Shown here: piece by piece, positions 33,339 through 41,903 of the stretch
Layout: each line of letters starts with the position of its first letter
Numbering within the stretch: position 1 is the stretch's first letter
Assembly: GCA_003282155.1 (NCBI GenBank)
Contig: QBZY01000009.1
Location: 1 to 51,619, forward strand
DNA length: 51,619 bases
From: Pelagibacteraceae bacterium AG-337-I02
GTDB lineage: Bacteria; Pseudomonadota; Alphaproteobacteria; HIMB59; GCA-002718135
Direction: 5' to 3'
Position numbers and translations under genes: made by a program
The notes under the pieces: model-generated
Databases searched by the model: none
What the model was told of the DNA's origin: nothing
Seen by the model: the letters and a program-made list of their open reading frames with translations, nothing else

Positions 33339-33713
33339 CTATTTTTTTTTCAACAAGGATCTCATTTTGATAAGAATCTGGCTTATTTTTTCATTATTAT
33401 CTGCATACCCATAATTTGTGTCATATTGAATTTTTTTAATTAAGAATTTGTTATTTGAATCAAGAATTTTATCTGCCAATTTAATTGAATAATTATGATT
33501 TTTTCCATTGTATAAAATATTTTTAAGTTTTTGTAATTTTTTAATATTGTCCTTGTTAAAATATCTTGTTCCACCCTTACTTTTTGTAGAGATACCCTCA
33601 ATTCTGTATTTTTTGGTTTTTGGATCAATGGAATCCCAATATCTTATTTTATGCTGCTCGATTTGCAAAAGTTTAGCCACTTCAGATATATTTAAATATT
33701 TTTTACTAATCAT
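33339..33713 (-). CDS. MerR family transcriptional regulator
   Basis: A 124-residue protein with an N-terminal MerR winged helix: YLNISEVAKLLQIEQHKIRYWDSI followed by GTRYFNKDNIKKLQKLKNIL. The C-terminal 50 residues are lysine-rich with a likely coiled coil and no cysteine-based metal site. It directly follows ihfA (stop and start adjacent), the order found in many Alphaproteobacteria, where the function of this regulator is not well defined. It is the last gene before proteorhodopsin. Confidence 0.88.
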   Translation of the reverse strand: MISKKYLNISEVAKLLQIEQHKIRYWDSIDPKTKKYRIEGISTKSKGGTRYFNKDNIKKLQKLKNILYNGKNHNYSIKLADKILDSNNKFLIKKIQYDTNYGYADNNEKISQILIKMRSLLKKK

Positions 33714-34019
33714 TTAATCGCTAATTTTATTATTAATATATTTTAATAATACTTTACTAGCCTTAAAAGTTATTACATTCCTTCTTGAAATATTGAATTC
33801 CTCTTTTGTCTTTGGATTTCTTCCAATTCTACTTGCCTTATTATTAAGTTTGAAAGTACCAAAGTTATGAATTTTAACTTGTTTCTCTGATTGTAAACCT
33901 TCTATAATAATTTCAATGATATCGTTCACAATATCTAAGCATAATTTCCTATTAAAGCCAAATTCACTTTTTATTGTTTCAGCTATTTCATCTCTAGATA
34001 TATTTTGTTTTTCAATCAT
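33714..34019 (-). CDS. ihfA: Integration host factor alpha subunit
   Basis: A 101-residue HU/IHF-family DNA-bending protein. The arm motif GRNPKTKEEFNISRRNVITFKAS and HNFGTFKL are diagnostic; the N-terminal SRDEIAETIKSEFGFNRKLC fits IhfA. It pairs with IhfB (not here) to bend DNA at promoters and recombination sites. It overlaps plsX by 4 nt. In related genomes fabH lies between plsX and ihfA; here it is missing. Confidence 0.9.
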   Translation of the reverse strand: MIEKQNISRDEIAETIKSEFGFNRKLCLDIVNDIIEIIIEGLQSEKQVKIHNFGTFKLNNKASRIGRNPKTKEEFNISRRNVITFKASKVLLKYINNKISD

Positions 34020-35029
34020 ATATTTTTTATTGATTTAATAATTTGCTTATTAAGATTGTTTGTAATAAAATTATGACACTGTTTCAATGCATAACTAAAA
34101 GCGATAGGATTAGCATTGCCATGACTTTTTACGGAAATCCCATTTAAACCAATTAAAGTAGCCCCATTGTAAATATCAGGATTAACTTGATCTTTAAGTT
34201 TTTTTAAATCTTTTTCTATCAATTTATATGCGATTTTATTTATTACAGATTTATTAAAAATATCTCTTAGATTGGATGTTATATAATTTGAAATACCTTC
34301 TGCAGACTTAAGCATAATGTTTCCTGTATAACCATCAGAAATAATTATATCACAATCACCTGAAGTTATGTTATTTGGTTCTATAAAACCTATAAAGAAT
34401 TCTTTTAAAAAACTTGAGAGAATTAAATCTGCAGCTTCCTGAAGAAATTCTAACCCCTTATTATTTTCAGTTCCAATATTTAAAATACCTATTTTGGGCT
34501 TTGAGTTTTTGTTGATTATTGAATAATAACAATATCCCATTAACGCAAATTGGAATAAGTTTGATCCACTTACTATTACATTTGCTCCTAAATCTAACAT
34601 TAATGAATAGTTTTTTTGATTTGGCACAAGTGAACAAATAGCTGGTCTATCAATACCTTTTATCATACCCATATGCAGTCGAGAAAGAACCATAATTGCA
34701 GCTGTGCTTCCAGATGATACGAAACCAGAGTTTTCATTATTTTTTGCATACTCTAATCCTTTATAAATGCTGCTATTTTTTTTAGATCTTAGAATTGTGT
34801 TGACGCTATCTTCATCAAAAATTATGTCTTTTGTATCAACAACTTCAAAATTAATAATTTTTAATTTATATTTACTTATGTTTTGATTAATTAATAATTC
34901 ATCTCCAAAAAAAATTATTTTTGTATTCTTTTCTTCTTGTAGAAAAATTTCAACACCTTTTAAAACTTTGTAAGGGCTATTTTCACCACCCATTGCATCA
35001 ATGGCAATTACAACTTGCCCATCAGACAT
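34016..35029 (-). CDS. plsX: Phosphate acyltransferase
   Basis: PlsX converts acyl-ACP to acyl-phosphate for phosphatidic acid synthesis. The 337-residue protein has VVIAIDAMGGENSP at the N-terminus, SGSTAAIMVLSRLHMGMIKGIDRPA in the middle and IISDGYTGNIMLKSAEG towards the C-terminus, all PlsX hallmarks. It follows rpmF by 3 nt and overlaps ihfA by 4 nt. A peripheral membrane enzyme by analogy with the family. Confidence 0.96.
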   Translation of the reverse strand: MSDGQVVIAIDAMGGENSPYKVLKGVEIFLQEEKNTKIIFFGDELLINQNISKYKLKIINFEVVDTKDIIFDEDSVNTILRSKKNSSIYKGLEYAKNNENSGFVSSGSTAAIMVLSRLHMGMIKGIDRPAICSLVPNQKNYSLMLDLGANVIVSGSNLFQFALMGYCYYSIINKNSKPKIGILNIGTENNKGLEFLQEAADLILSSFLKEFFIGFIEPNNITSGDCDIIISDGYTGNIMLKSAEGISNYITSNLRDIFNKSVINKIAYKLIEKDLKKLKDQVNPDIYNGATLIGLNGISVKSHGNANPIAFSYALKQCHNFITNNLNKQIIKSIKNI

Positions 35030-35032
35030 TAC

Positions 35033-35224
35033 TTAATTATTTTCTTTAGATTTCTTTTTGAGAACTTCTCGACCCTTATACATACCAGTAGAAAGATCAA
35101 TCTTGTGAGATAATCTTGGTTCGCCAGAATCTTTGTCTAAAATAACATTGATATTTTTTAAGGTATCATGAGATCTTCTCATATTTCTTTTAGAAACACT
35201 GGTTTTTCTTTTAGGAACAGCCAT
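35033..35224 (-). CDS. rpmF: 50S ribosomal protein L32
   Basis: A 63-residue L32 starting [20 protein letters not shown], the canonical N-terminus. I place the start at the ATG at 35224 and not at an in-frame TTG three codons upstream, because L32 normally begins MAVPKRK. The zinc cysteines found in some L32 proteins are absent, as in other Alphaproteobacteria. It precedes plsX in the rpmF-plsX order; the yceD (DUF177) gene that often precedes it is not present. Confidence 0.97.
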   Translation of the reverse strand: MAVPKRKTSVSKRNMRRSHDTLKNINVILDKDSGEPRLSHKIDLSTGMYKGREVLKKKSKENN

Positions 35225-35295
35225 TTTTTCCAATTATTTGTTTTTTAAATTAATTCAAGATAAATTTACATTAAATTCAGAGAATGTTTAATATC

Positions 35296-35787
35296 TTATT
35301 TTATAGGGTTTATAATTTCAACGAATTTATCATTAAATTTTCTAGAAACATTAACATAATCATCATTTTTCATAAAATCAGTTATTTTTAAGTATTCTAT
35401 AAAAGTTTCGTTTTTATAGAGGTCGTTACCTTCGGGAAATTTACTGATCCTAAAGTAAAATTTTTTTACATAAGATTTAACATATTTCCCTATAGACATG
35501 TCTCCAATACCCTTTTCTCTAAGAGATTCATCTAAGTCATATATAAATAGTGATACCAACTGATCATTAACTTTTTGATAAAATTTTTTATTATTTGCTA
35601 ATAGATTTTTACGAATATACATAATTAAAAAAATAGTAATAATTTCAAATGAAATTTTGTAATTTTTTTCTTTAAAAAAATTATTTTTAAATAAAAATAA
35701 GTTACTTTCTTTAAGAATCTTTTTGTATTGCTCAGTCGCAAGTATTTGCTCTTTATTTTCTTTTTTTTTAAAGTATTGTAAAATCAT
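35296..35787 (-). CDS. CBP3/UQCC1-type ubiquinol-cytochrome c chaperone
   Basis: A 163-residue protein of the Ubiq_cyt_C_chap family, homologous to mitochondrial Cbp3/UQCC1, which assists cytochrome b assembly into complex III. The diagnostic core is LVSLFIYDLDESLREKGIGDMSIGKYVKSY followed by KKFYFRISKF, seen here at residues about 87-130; the quoted stretch is continuous apart from length limits. The rest is divergent and Lys-rich. Its ATG is 3 nt from the divergent bamE ATG, an arrangement also conserved in spirit in other Alphaproteobacteria where bamE and this gene are divergent neighbours. Confidence 0.8.
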   Translation of the reverse strand: MILQYFKKKENKEQILATEQYKKILKESNLFLFKNNFFKEKNYKISFEIITIFLIMYIRKNLLANNKKFYQKVNDQLVSLFIYDLDESLREKGIGDMSIGKYVKSYVKKFYFRISKFPEGNDLYKNETFIEYLKITDFMKNDDYVNVSRKFNDKFVEIINPIK

Positions 35788-35790
35788 ATA

Positions 35791-36219
35791 ATGAATAAGG
35801 TATTTTTTTATATATGTTTTTTTTTAATATTAGCAAATTGTTCTAATAAAACAACTTATTCTGGAAAAATTTTAAACAATGAAAAACTAGAAGATATAAA
35901 TTTTATAAACAAAGAAAATTTACTTACAAAACTTGGTAATCCAAGCTACGTTGACCCAATTGAAAATAAATTTTTTTATTTTTCTGAGAAAAGTGAAAAA
36001 AAATCAATTTTTAAAAAAGAAATAAAATATAGTTATATTTTTGTATTTAAAATTGATGTAGATGATCAGATAATTAATTCAGAAGTTTTCGATATAAAAG
36101 ATATTAAAAGCATTAAACTATCAAATGATAATACCACTAATGAAATAGTAAAAAGAGGCTTATTAGAAAAAATATTTGGAGGAGTTGGAACTCAAGGAGA
36201 ATTACCAACTACTCCTTAA
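35791..36219 (+). CDS. bamE: BamE/SmpA-like outer membrane lipoprotein
   Basis: A 142-residue predicted lipoprotein: hydrophobic signal with lipobox FLILANCSN, then NKENLLTKLGNPSYVDP, the BamE-type alpha-alpha-beta start, and a beta-rich remainder with YSYIFVFKIDVDDQI. BamE stabilises the BamA-BamD outer-membrane protein insertion complex. The only plus-strand gene in an 18-kb minus-strand block. It ends 3 nt from the convergent hppA stop. Start codon is 3 nt from that of the divergent chaperone gene, and no Shine-Dalgarno is obvious. Confidence 0.8.
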   Translation: MNKVFFYICFFLILANCSNKTTYSGKILNNEKLEDINFINKENLLTKLGNPSYVDPIENKFFYFSEKSEKKSIFKKEIKYSYIFVFKIDVDDQIINSEVFDIKDIKSIKLSNDNTTNEIVKRGLLEKIFGGVGTQGELPTTP

Positions 36220-36222
36220 TCT

Positions 36223-38328
36223 TTATAATGATATTGCTGCTAAAAGTAAGAGAGCAACAATATTTGTAATTTTAATCATTGGATTAACCGCAGGTCCTGC
36301 AGTGTCTTTGTAAGGATCTCCAACAGTGTCTCCAGTTACTGCCGCTTTATGAGCTTCACTTCCCTTTCCTCCATGATTACCATCTTCAATATATTTTTTT
36401 GCGTTATCCCATGCACCGCCTCCAGCAGTCATACTTATTGCTACAAATAATCCGGTTATAATTACTCCAAGCAATAATGCACCTAGACAAGATAGAGCCG
36501 CTGGTTGACCTGCAATAAATAAAATAACAAAATACACAACTATTGGTGAAAGCACAGGTAACATAGATGGTATAATCATTTCTTTTATCGCTGATTTTGT
36601 AAGAATATCTACACAAGTTCCATATTCAGGCTTACCTTTACCTTCCATAATACCTGGAATTTCTTTAAATTGTCTTCTTACTTCCAATACAACTGAACCT
36701 GCCGCTCTTCCAACTGCTGTCATACTTAAGGCTCCAAATAAGAAGGGTAATAAACCACCTAAGAGCAATCCAACAACTACATAAGGATTAGATAAATCAA
36801 AAGAAACTTCTATTCCATATAAAGAACTACTTGGATCTTTTGCAAAATGATCAAGATCTTCGGTATATGCTGCAAATAAAACGAGTGCTCCTAATCCAGC
36901 AGAGCCAATTGCATACCCCTTTGTTACTGCTTTAGTTGTATTCCCAACTGCATCAAGTGCATCAGTAGTTTTTCTAACATTTTCATCTAAATTTGACATT
37001 TCAGCTATACCGCCTGCATTATCAGTTACAGGTCCATATGCATCTAAAGCAACTACCATACCAGCTAAAGCTAACATAGTTGTAACAGCTATCGCAATAC
37101 CAAATAAACCAGCTAAAGAATATGTTGAAATAATTCCTGCAACAATTATTAACGCAGGTAGTGCTGTTGCTTCTAAACTAATTGCAAGACCTTGAATTAC
37201 ATTTGTTCCATGGCCAGTAGTTGATGATTGAGCAATACTTTGGACAGGTCTATAATTAGTACCAGTATAATATTCTGTTACCCATATTATCAAGCCTGTA
37301 ATTATTAATCCTAGTAATCCACAAATAAAAAGAGACATTCCAGTAAACTGTGTGGATGTTCCTTCAACAAGCAAAACATTATTTAAACCAACAATATAAT
37401 CTGTTACAAAATATAATAACACAGCTGAAAGAATAGCAGAGACTGCAAATCCTCTGTAGAGAGCAGCCATAATATTATTATTTTTACCAAGTCTTACAAA
37501 GTAAGTTCCAATTATACTTGTCAGAGCACATACACCTGCAATTGCCAAGGGGAACATCATCATTGTATATGAGTTTTCAGTAAAAAATATAGAAGCTAAA
37601 ACCATTGTTGCTACAACTGTAACAACATAAGTCTCGAAAAGATCAGCGGCCATTCCTGCACAATCCCCAACATTATCACCTACATTGTCTGCAATAACAG
37701 CAGGATTTCTTGGATCATCCTCTGGAATACCAGCCTCAACCTTGCCAACTAAATCAGCTCCAACATCAGCGCCTTTTGTAAATATACCGCCACCTAACCT
37801 TGCAAAGATTGAAATTAGTGAAGCTCCAAATCCTAGGGACACCAAAGGTGCAACAATTTCTCTTCCTGGGAATGAACCAGAATTATGTAAAACAAAATAA
37901 AAAATTGCAATTGAAAGGAGTGCGAAGCCTGCAACTAGCATTCCAGTTACTGCACCAGCTTTAAAAGAAACGGATAAACCTTCAGCTAAACTGTTACTTG
38001 CCGCATGCGTTGTGCGAACATTTGATCTTACAGATATATTCATTCCAACATAACCTGCGGCTCCAGAAAAAAAAGCACCTATTAAAAAACCAATTCCTGA
38101 TGCTAAATCAAATATTATCCATATAAGAGCAAAAATAACGACACCCACAATTGCTATTGTCATATACTGTCTATTTAAATAAGCCCTAGCCCCCTCTTGA
38201 ATTGCACCGGCAATTTCTTGCATTTTATCACTTCCAGAACCTAATGATAAAATTTGTCTAGATGTAACTAGACCATAAAGAACGGCTGCTAGACCGCATA
38301 AAACAATTAATACCTGCAGTGTTGTCAT
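36223..38328 (-). CDS. hppA: Membrane-bound H+-translocating pyrophosphatase
   Basis: A 701-residue M-PPase with about 16 helices that couples PPi hydrolysis to proton export. The substrate site [38 protein letters not shown] and the C-terminal [19 protein letters not shown] are intact. The potassium switch motif reads GNTTKA, where Lys (instead of Ala) marks the K+-independent subfamily, which pumps H+. AAGGAG lies 6 nt upstream of the ATG. The gene stands alone between thiL and bamE. Confidence 0.97.
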   Translation of the reverse strand: MTTLQVLIVLCGLAAVLYGLVTSRQILSLGSGSDKMQEIAGAIQEGARAYLNRQYMTIAIVGVVIFALIWIIFDLASGIGFLIGAFFSGAAGYVGMNISVRSNVRTTHAASNSLAEGLSVSFKAGAVTGMLVAGFALLSIAIFYFVLHNSGSFPGREIVAPLVSLGFGASLISIFARLGGGIFTKGADVGADLVGKVEAGIPEDDPRNPAVIADNVGDNVGDCAGMAADLFETYVVTVVATMVLASIFFTENSYTMMMFPLAIAGVCALTSIIGTYFVRLGKNNNIMAALYRGFAVSAILSAVLLYFVTDYIVGLNNVLLVEGTSTQFTGMSLFICGLLGLIITGLIIWVTEYYTGTNYRPVQSIAQSSTTGHGTNVIQGLAISLEATALPALIIVAGIISTYSLAGLFGIAIAVTTMLALAGMVVALDAYGPVTDNAGGIAEMSNLDENVRKTTDALDAVGNTTKAVTKGYAIGSAGLGALVLFAAYTEDLDHFAKDPSSSLYGIEVSFDLSNPYVVVGLLLGGLLPFLFGALSMTAVGRAAGSVVLEVRRQFKEIPGIMEGKGKPEYGTCVDILTKSAIKEMIIPSMLPVLSPIVVYFVILFIAGQPAALSCLGALLLGVIITGLFVAISMTAGGGAWDNAKKYIEDGNHGGKGSEAHKAAVTGDTVGDPYKDTAGPAVNPMIKITNIVALLLLAAISL

Positions 38329-38385
38329 TGAAAACTCCTTAAAATTTTGGGTGATATGTCAGAAACTATAGAAAAAATCAAGTTT

Positions 38386-39366
38386 TTAGCAGAAATGATC
38401 AAATTTCTTGATGTTCTTCAAGTTTAAATGTGAATCGAAATGAATTCCTTTTTCTTTAATGATTTTTCCAATACATGAAATTTTAATATTTTTTTTATTG
38501 GCAATACTTAAAATTTTATTTCTATTTTTTTGACTAGATATGATTATCAATCCGTAATCATCACCAGCATTTAGAAAGTTTTCTATTTTATAATTATTTT
38601 TAAAATTTAGAATTTTTTTTGTTTTAATACTTAATGGAATTTTATTTACTCTGAGTAATGCTCCATATTTACCATTTAACATATCAGTTAGATCTCCAAT
38701 TAAGCCATCAGAAATGTCTTTCATTGAATTAATATGGCTTGCTATTAATGGTCCAAGATTACACGGGTTAGGATATAAATATTTATTAATAAAATATTGA
38801 TTCAAATCTACATTTGATGAAAATTTTTTTTTTAAAATTTCTAATCCAATCTTTGACTCACCAATATTTCCAGTTATTAAAATATCATCGTTTAAATTAA
38901 ATTTATTTTGAAAAATTTCAAATTTCTTTTTAATAGATCCAAAAAAAGTTGAAGAAACAATGAGTTTATTTGATTTTGATAAATCCCCGCCTAAAAGATA
39001 AAATCCATATTTATGTTGTATTTTTTTTAATTGATTTGAAAATGAATTTAACCAATTTTCATTAATATGATTTGGTAAATGTAGATTCAAAAGATAAGAA
39101 TGTGGTGATGCCCCCATTGCGAAAATGTCTGATAAATTTACAGTTGTAATTTTTTGAGCTATTGACTTTGGATCATCATTAGAAAAAAAATCTATATCCT
39201 CAGAAATACTATCAGTCGTAACAGTGAGTTTATATTTTTTATTTTTTAAGTCTAAATACGCTCCATCATTTTCAAAATTAAATGTTCCCCTTTTTTTTAA
39301 ATTCAATTTCTTAAAATATTTATTTATTATTATTTTTTCAGATAAATTATTTTTTATTAATTTCAT
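38386..39366 (-). CDS. thiL: Thiamine-monophosphate kinase
   Basis: ThiL phosphorylates thiamine monophosphate to the active diphosphate. The 326-residue protein has the TTDSISEDIDFF Mg/ATP motif, NLSDIFAMGASPHSYLLNL, GGDLSKSNKLIVSSTFFG and MKDISDGLIGDL, followed by GDDYGLII. It overlaps nusB by 20 nt, the usual nusB-thiL order. Together with the riboswitch-controlled ThiBP importer it suggests uptake of thiamine or TMP that is completed to TPP here. Confidence 0.92.
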   Translation of the reverse strand: MKLIKNNLSEKIIINKYFKKLNLKKRGTFNFENDGAYLDLKNKKYKLTVTTDSISEDIDFFSNDDPKSIAQKITTVNLSDIFAMGASPHSYLLNLHLPNHINENWLNSFSNQLKKIQHKYGFYLLGGDLSKSNKLIVSSTFFGSIKKKFEIFQNKFNLNDDILITGNIGESKIGLEILKKKFSSNVDLNQYFINKYLYPNPCNLGPLIASHINSMKDISDGLIGDLTDMLNGKYGALLRVNKIPLSIKTKKILNFKNNYKIENFLNAGDDYGLIIISSQKNRNKILSIANKKNIKISCIGKIIKEKGIHFDSHLNLKNIKKFDHFC

Positions 39367-39817
39367 TTTTATCTATATATTTTTGAATTATAGCATTAAT
39401 TAATTTAGTTTCTTTTTGAGAAACAAGACTTTTACTAATATTTAAGTAATCATTAAAAACAATTTTAAATTTATTTTTTTGAGTAATTAATAATTCTGCA
39501 ATTATGGCAAATATTATTGATTTTAAAATATTATCCCATTTTTCAAATTTTCGATTTATATCTATAAATCTATTTAATTCTTCAACAATAATTTTTTTAT
39601 CAATATTATTTTGAAAACTATAAAAAAGTCTTTTTAAAAAATTTTTATTAAATTTCAGTTTAAATTCTTTATTTTCACCAATAGTCGAAATATTAGTATC
39701 ATAAAAATGTTTTTGAAAATCATCAATATTTTCTGATGAAACTGTATTTAAGAATTCATGCTGAAAAATATATTGAACAAAAGCAAGTCTTGTTTGTGAC
39801 TTGGTATAATTTTGCAT
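39347..39817 (-). CDS. nusB: Transcription antitermination factor NusB
   Basis: A 156-residue all-helical RNA-binding protein, mainly acting in rRNA antitermination with NusE. Recognised by the SQTRLAFVQYIFQHEF N-terminus, IFAIIAELLITQKNKFKIVFNDYLNISKSL and the terminal KLINAIIQKYI segment; the quoted parts are interrupted by ordinary helices. It follows ribH by one nucleotide, the conserved ribH-nusB order, and overlaps thiL. Confidence 0.88.
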   Translation of the reverse strand: MQNYTKSQTRLAFVQYIFQHEFLNTVSSENIDDFQKHFYDTNISTIGENKEFKLKFNKNFLKRLFYSFQNNIDKKIIVEELNRFIDINRKFEKWDNILKSIIFAIIAELLITQKNKFKIVFNDYLNISKSLVSQKETKLINAIIQKYIDKNEINKK

Positions 39818-39818
39818 T

Positions 39819-40220
39819 TTATTTCAATAACTGTATACATGCTATTGCAGCTTCTTGACCTTTATTTTTTTTATTAATATCACTTCTTATTAATGCTTGC
39901 TCTAAATCGTAACATGTCAAGATACCAAAACCTATTGGAACATTGAAATCAATTGAAAGATCCATAATTTTTCTAGAAGTTTCATTTGCAATTACTTCAA
40001 AATGATAAGTGTCCCCTTTAATAATACATCCTAAAGAAATAAATCCTTTAAAAATATTAATATTTTTTTTTATTAAAAAGGGAATTTCAAAACAACCCGG
40101 TGCGTTAATAACTTCATATTCATAACCATTTTCTTTAAGTGTATTGGTTGCACCTAACTCAAGATTTTGAGATATTTCTTTATAATAATTTGCTGAAACA
40201 ACTAGAATTTTATTATTCAT
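39819..40220 (-). CDS. ribH: 6,7-dimethyl-8-ribityllumazine synthase
   Basis: RibH condenses 5-amino-6-ribitylaminouracil with 3,4-dihydroxybutanone phosphate. The 133-residue protein carries VINAPGCFEIPFLIKK, SLGCIIKGDTYHFEVIANETSRKI with the catalytic His, and PIGFGILTCYDLEQAL. It is slightly shorter than the usual 150 residues, mainly at the termini. It overlaps the upstream ribBX gene by 4 nt. Confidence 0.95.
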   Translation of the reverse strand: MNNKILVVSANYYKEISQNLELGATNTLKENGYEYEVINAPGCFEIPFLIKKNINIFKGFISLGCIIKGDTYHFEVIANETSRKIMDLSIDFNVPIGFGILTCYDLEQALIRSDINKKNKGQEAAIACIQLLK

Positions 40221-41320
40221 ATTTTTCTCTGATCGACTATTTCAATATTAAATCCATCCAAGGCAATAATTCTTTTCTTGGTATTTGTTAATAATATAAT
40301 TTTTTTTATTTCCAGTAATGATAAAATCTGAGCTCCTACACCATATTCTCTAAGTTCTAATTTATTTTTTGATCTTTTTCTCTTATTGAAAGTTTTAAGT
40401 ATATTTGGTGACATATCACCATTAATTAAAACTATAGCTCCAGATCCATTCTTTTCAATGAGCTGAAAAGCAGACTTAATTTCACTTCCAAAAATATTTT
40501 TTTCTTCAAATATATCCTTTGTAACATTCAATCTGTGCATTCTAACAAACACAGGTTGCTTTTCATCACTAAGGTTCTTTACTAAAGCGTAATGCTTTTC
40601 ACCAGAAATTGTGTTTTGAAAAACTTTTAAAGTAAATTGCGACCCCATTTCACTTTCAAATGGTCTTTCGGATATCAGTTTAACGATTTTAGTTTTTTTA
40701 AGCTTAAATTTAATTAAGTCACTAACAGTTCCTACTTTCAAATTATAAGCTTTTGCAAAGTTGATAATTTCTGGTAACCTAGCCATAGATCCATCTTCAC
40801 TCATTATTTCACAAATAACACCAGAGGGATTTAGATCTGCTAGCTTTGAAATATCAACTGCTGCTTCTGTATGACCAGCACGTACCAATACTCCCCCATC
40901 CCAAGCCATAAGAGGAAAAACGTGCCCAGGATAAACTAGATCGTTCTTGTTTCTATTATTGCTTACAGCTACCGATATGGTATGAGCTCTATCAGCTGCA
41001 GATATTCCAGTGGTTACTCCATCTTTTGCCTCTATAGAAACAGTAAACGCAGTTAAATCATTTTTAATATTACTTGGATTCATTAAGGGAAGTTCCAATT
41101 CTTCAATTCTTTCCTTGCTTAATGCCAAACAAATTAATCCTCTTCCATGTTTTGCCATAAAATTAATAGCTTGAGGGTTAGCATATTGAGCAGGGATAAT
41201 TAGATCACCTTCATTTTCTCTATCAGGATCATCAACAAGAATATACATTTTTCCATTTCTTGCATCTTCTATAATTTCTTCTATAGAAGATAAATTTTCT
41301 TCAATATTATCTTTATTCAT
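40217..41320 (-). CDS. 3,4-dihydroxy-2-butanone-4-phosphate synthase fused to a degenerate GTP cyclohydrolase II domain (RibBX type)
   Basis: The N-terminal half (to about residue 200) is a complete RibB: DDPDRENEGDLIIPA, TAFTVSIEAKDGVTTGISAADR and HTEAAVDISKLADLNPSGVICEI. The C-terminal half has the GTP cyclohydrolase II fold but lacks the Zn-binding cysteines: where active enzymes have a TGDxFGSxxCDC motif this one reads IFGSEIKSAFQLIEKNG. This matches the RibBX type, in which the second domain supports RibB but has no cyclohydrolase activity. Start set at the ATG at 41320; a start at 41371 would overlap ribE by 59 nt. Confidence 0.88.
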   Translation of the reverse strand: MNKDNIEENLSSIEEIIEDARNGKMYILVDDPDRENEGDLIIPAQYANPQAINFMAKHGRGLICLALSKERIEELELPLMNPSNIKNDLTAFTVSIEAKDGVTTGISAADRAHTISVAVSNNRNKNDLVYPGHVFPLMAWDGGVLVRAGHTEAAVDISKLADLNPSGVICEIMSEDGSMARLPEIINFAKAYNLKVGTVSDLIKFKLKKTKIVKLISERPFESEMGSQFTLKVFQNTISGEKHYALVKNLSDEKQPVFVRMHRLNVTKDIFEEKNIFGSEIKSAFQLIEKNGSGAIVLINGDMSPNILKTFNKRKRSKNKLELREYGVGAQILSLLEIKKIILLTNTKKRIIALDGFNIEIVDQRKI

Positions 41321-41903
41321 TGTTAAGAATGAAACGTGCAAAATAATCAAATTCAATATTAACTTTATCACTTTTATTTAAAAATTTTAAATTAGTATGA
41401 TTAAATGTATGATCTATTACAGAAATCATAAATGTATTATTTTCTACTTTTGCTATTGTTAAAGAAATACCATTTATTGAAATTGATCCCTTTTCAACAA
41501 CAAATCTATTTTTTTTATTAAATTTTTTTTCAAAATGATATTCCCAACTATTATCAAGTTTCAAAATTTCACTTACCGTAGTTGTGGTATCAATATGACC
41601 GTATACAAAGTGTCCGCTGATTTCATCACCTATTTGTAGAGATTTTTCCAAATTAATTTTTTGATTTTTTAAAATAGAATTAGCAAGATTTGTTCTGTGC
41701 AAAGTTTCTTCTCCTATATTCACCTCAAAGCTAAATGATTTGTTATCTATTTGAGTTATATTTTTTGCAGTTAAACAGACCCCATTACAAGAAATCGAAG
41801 ATCCTTCTTTGCATTTACTCAAATCTAGGTTGGTAGATATTTGATATAGACCCTCTTCTTTTGTTTTAATTGTAGCTAAATCTTGAATAATACCTGTAAA
41901 CAT
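41313..41903 (-). CDS. ribE: Riboflavin synthase alpha chain
   Basis: A 196-residue enzyme dismutating two 6,7-dimethyl-8-ribityllumazine molecules to riboflavin. Two lumazine-binding barrels are visible: MFTGIIQDLATI...GSSISCNGVCLTA and SGHFVYGHIDTTTTV...KGSISINGISLTIAK. Length and the N-terminal MFTGI are canonical. It shares a single base with the ribD stop and overlaps ribBX by 8 nt, so the rib genes are translationally coupled. Confidence 0.96.
   Translation of the reverse strand: MFTGIIQDLATIKTKEEGLYQISTNLDLSKCKEGSSISCNGVCLTAKNITQIDNKSFSFEVNIGEETLHRTNLANSILKNQKINLEKSLQIGDEISGHFVYGHIDTTTTVSEILKLDNSWEYHFEKKFNKKNRFVVEKGSISINGISLTIAKVENNTFMISVIDHTFNHTNLKFLNKSDKVNIEFDYFARFILNNE

Noticed and set aside
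41321..41371. A 17-codon N-terminal extension of the ribBX gene (start at 41371).
   Set aside because: It lies entirely inside ribE, is hydrophobic and unlike RibB N-termini; the ATG at 41320 gives a normal RibB start.
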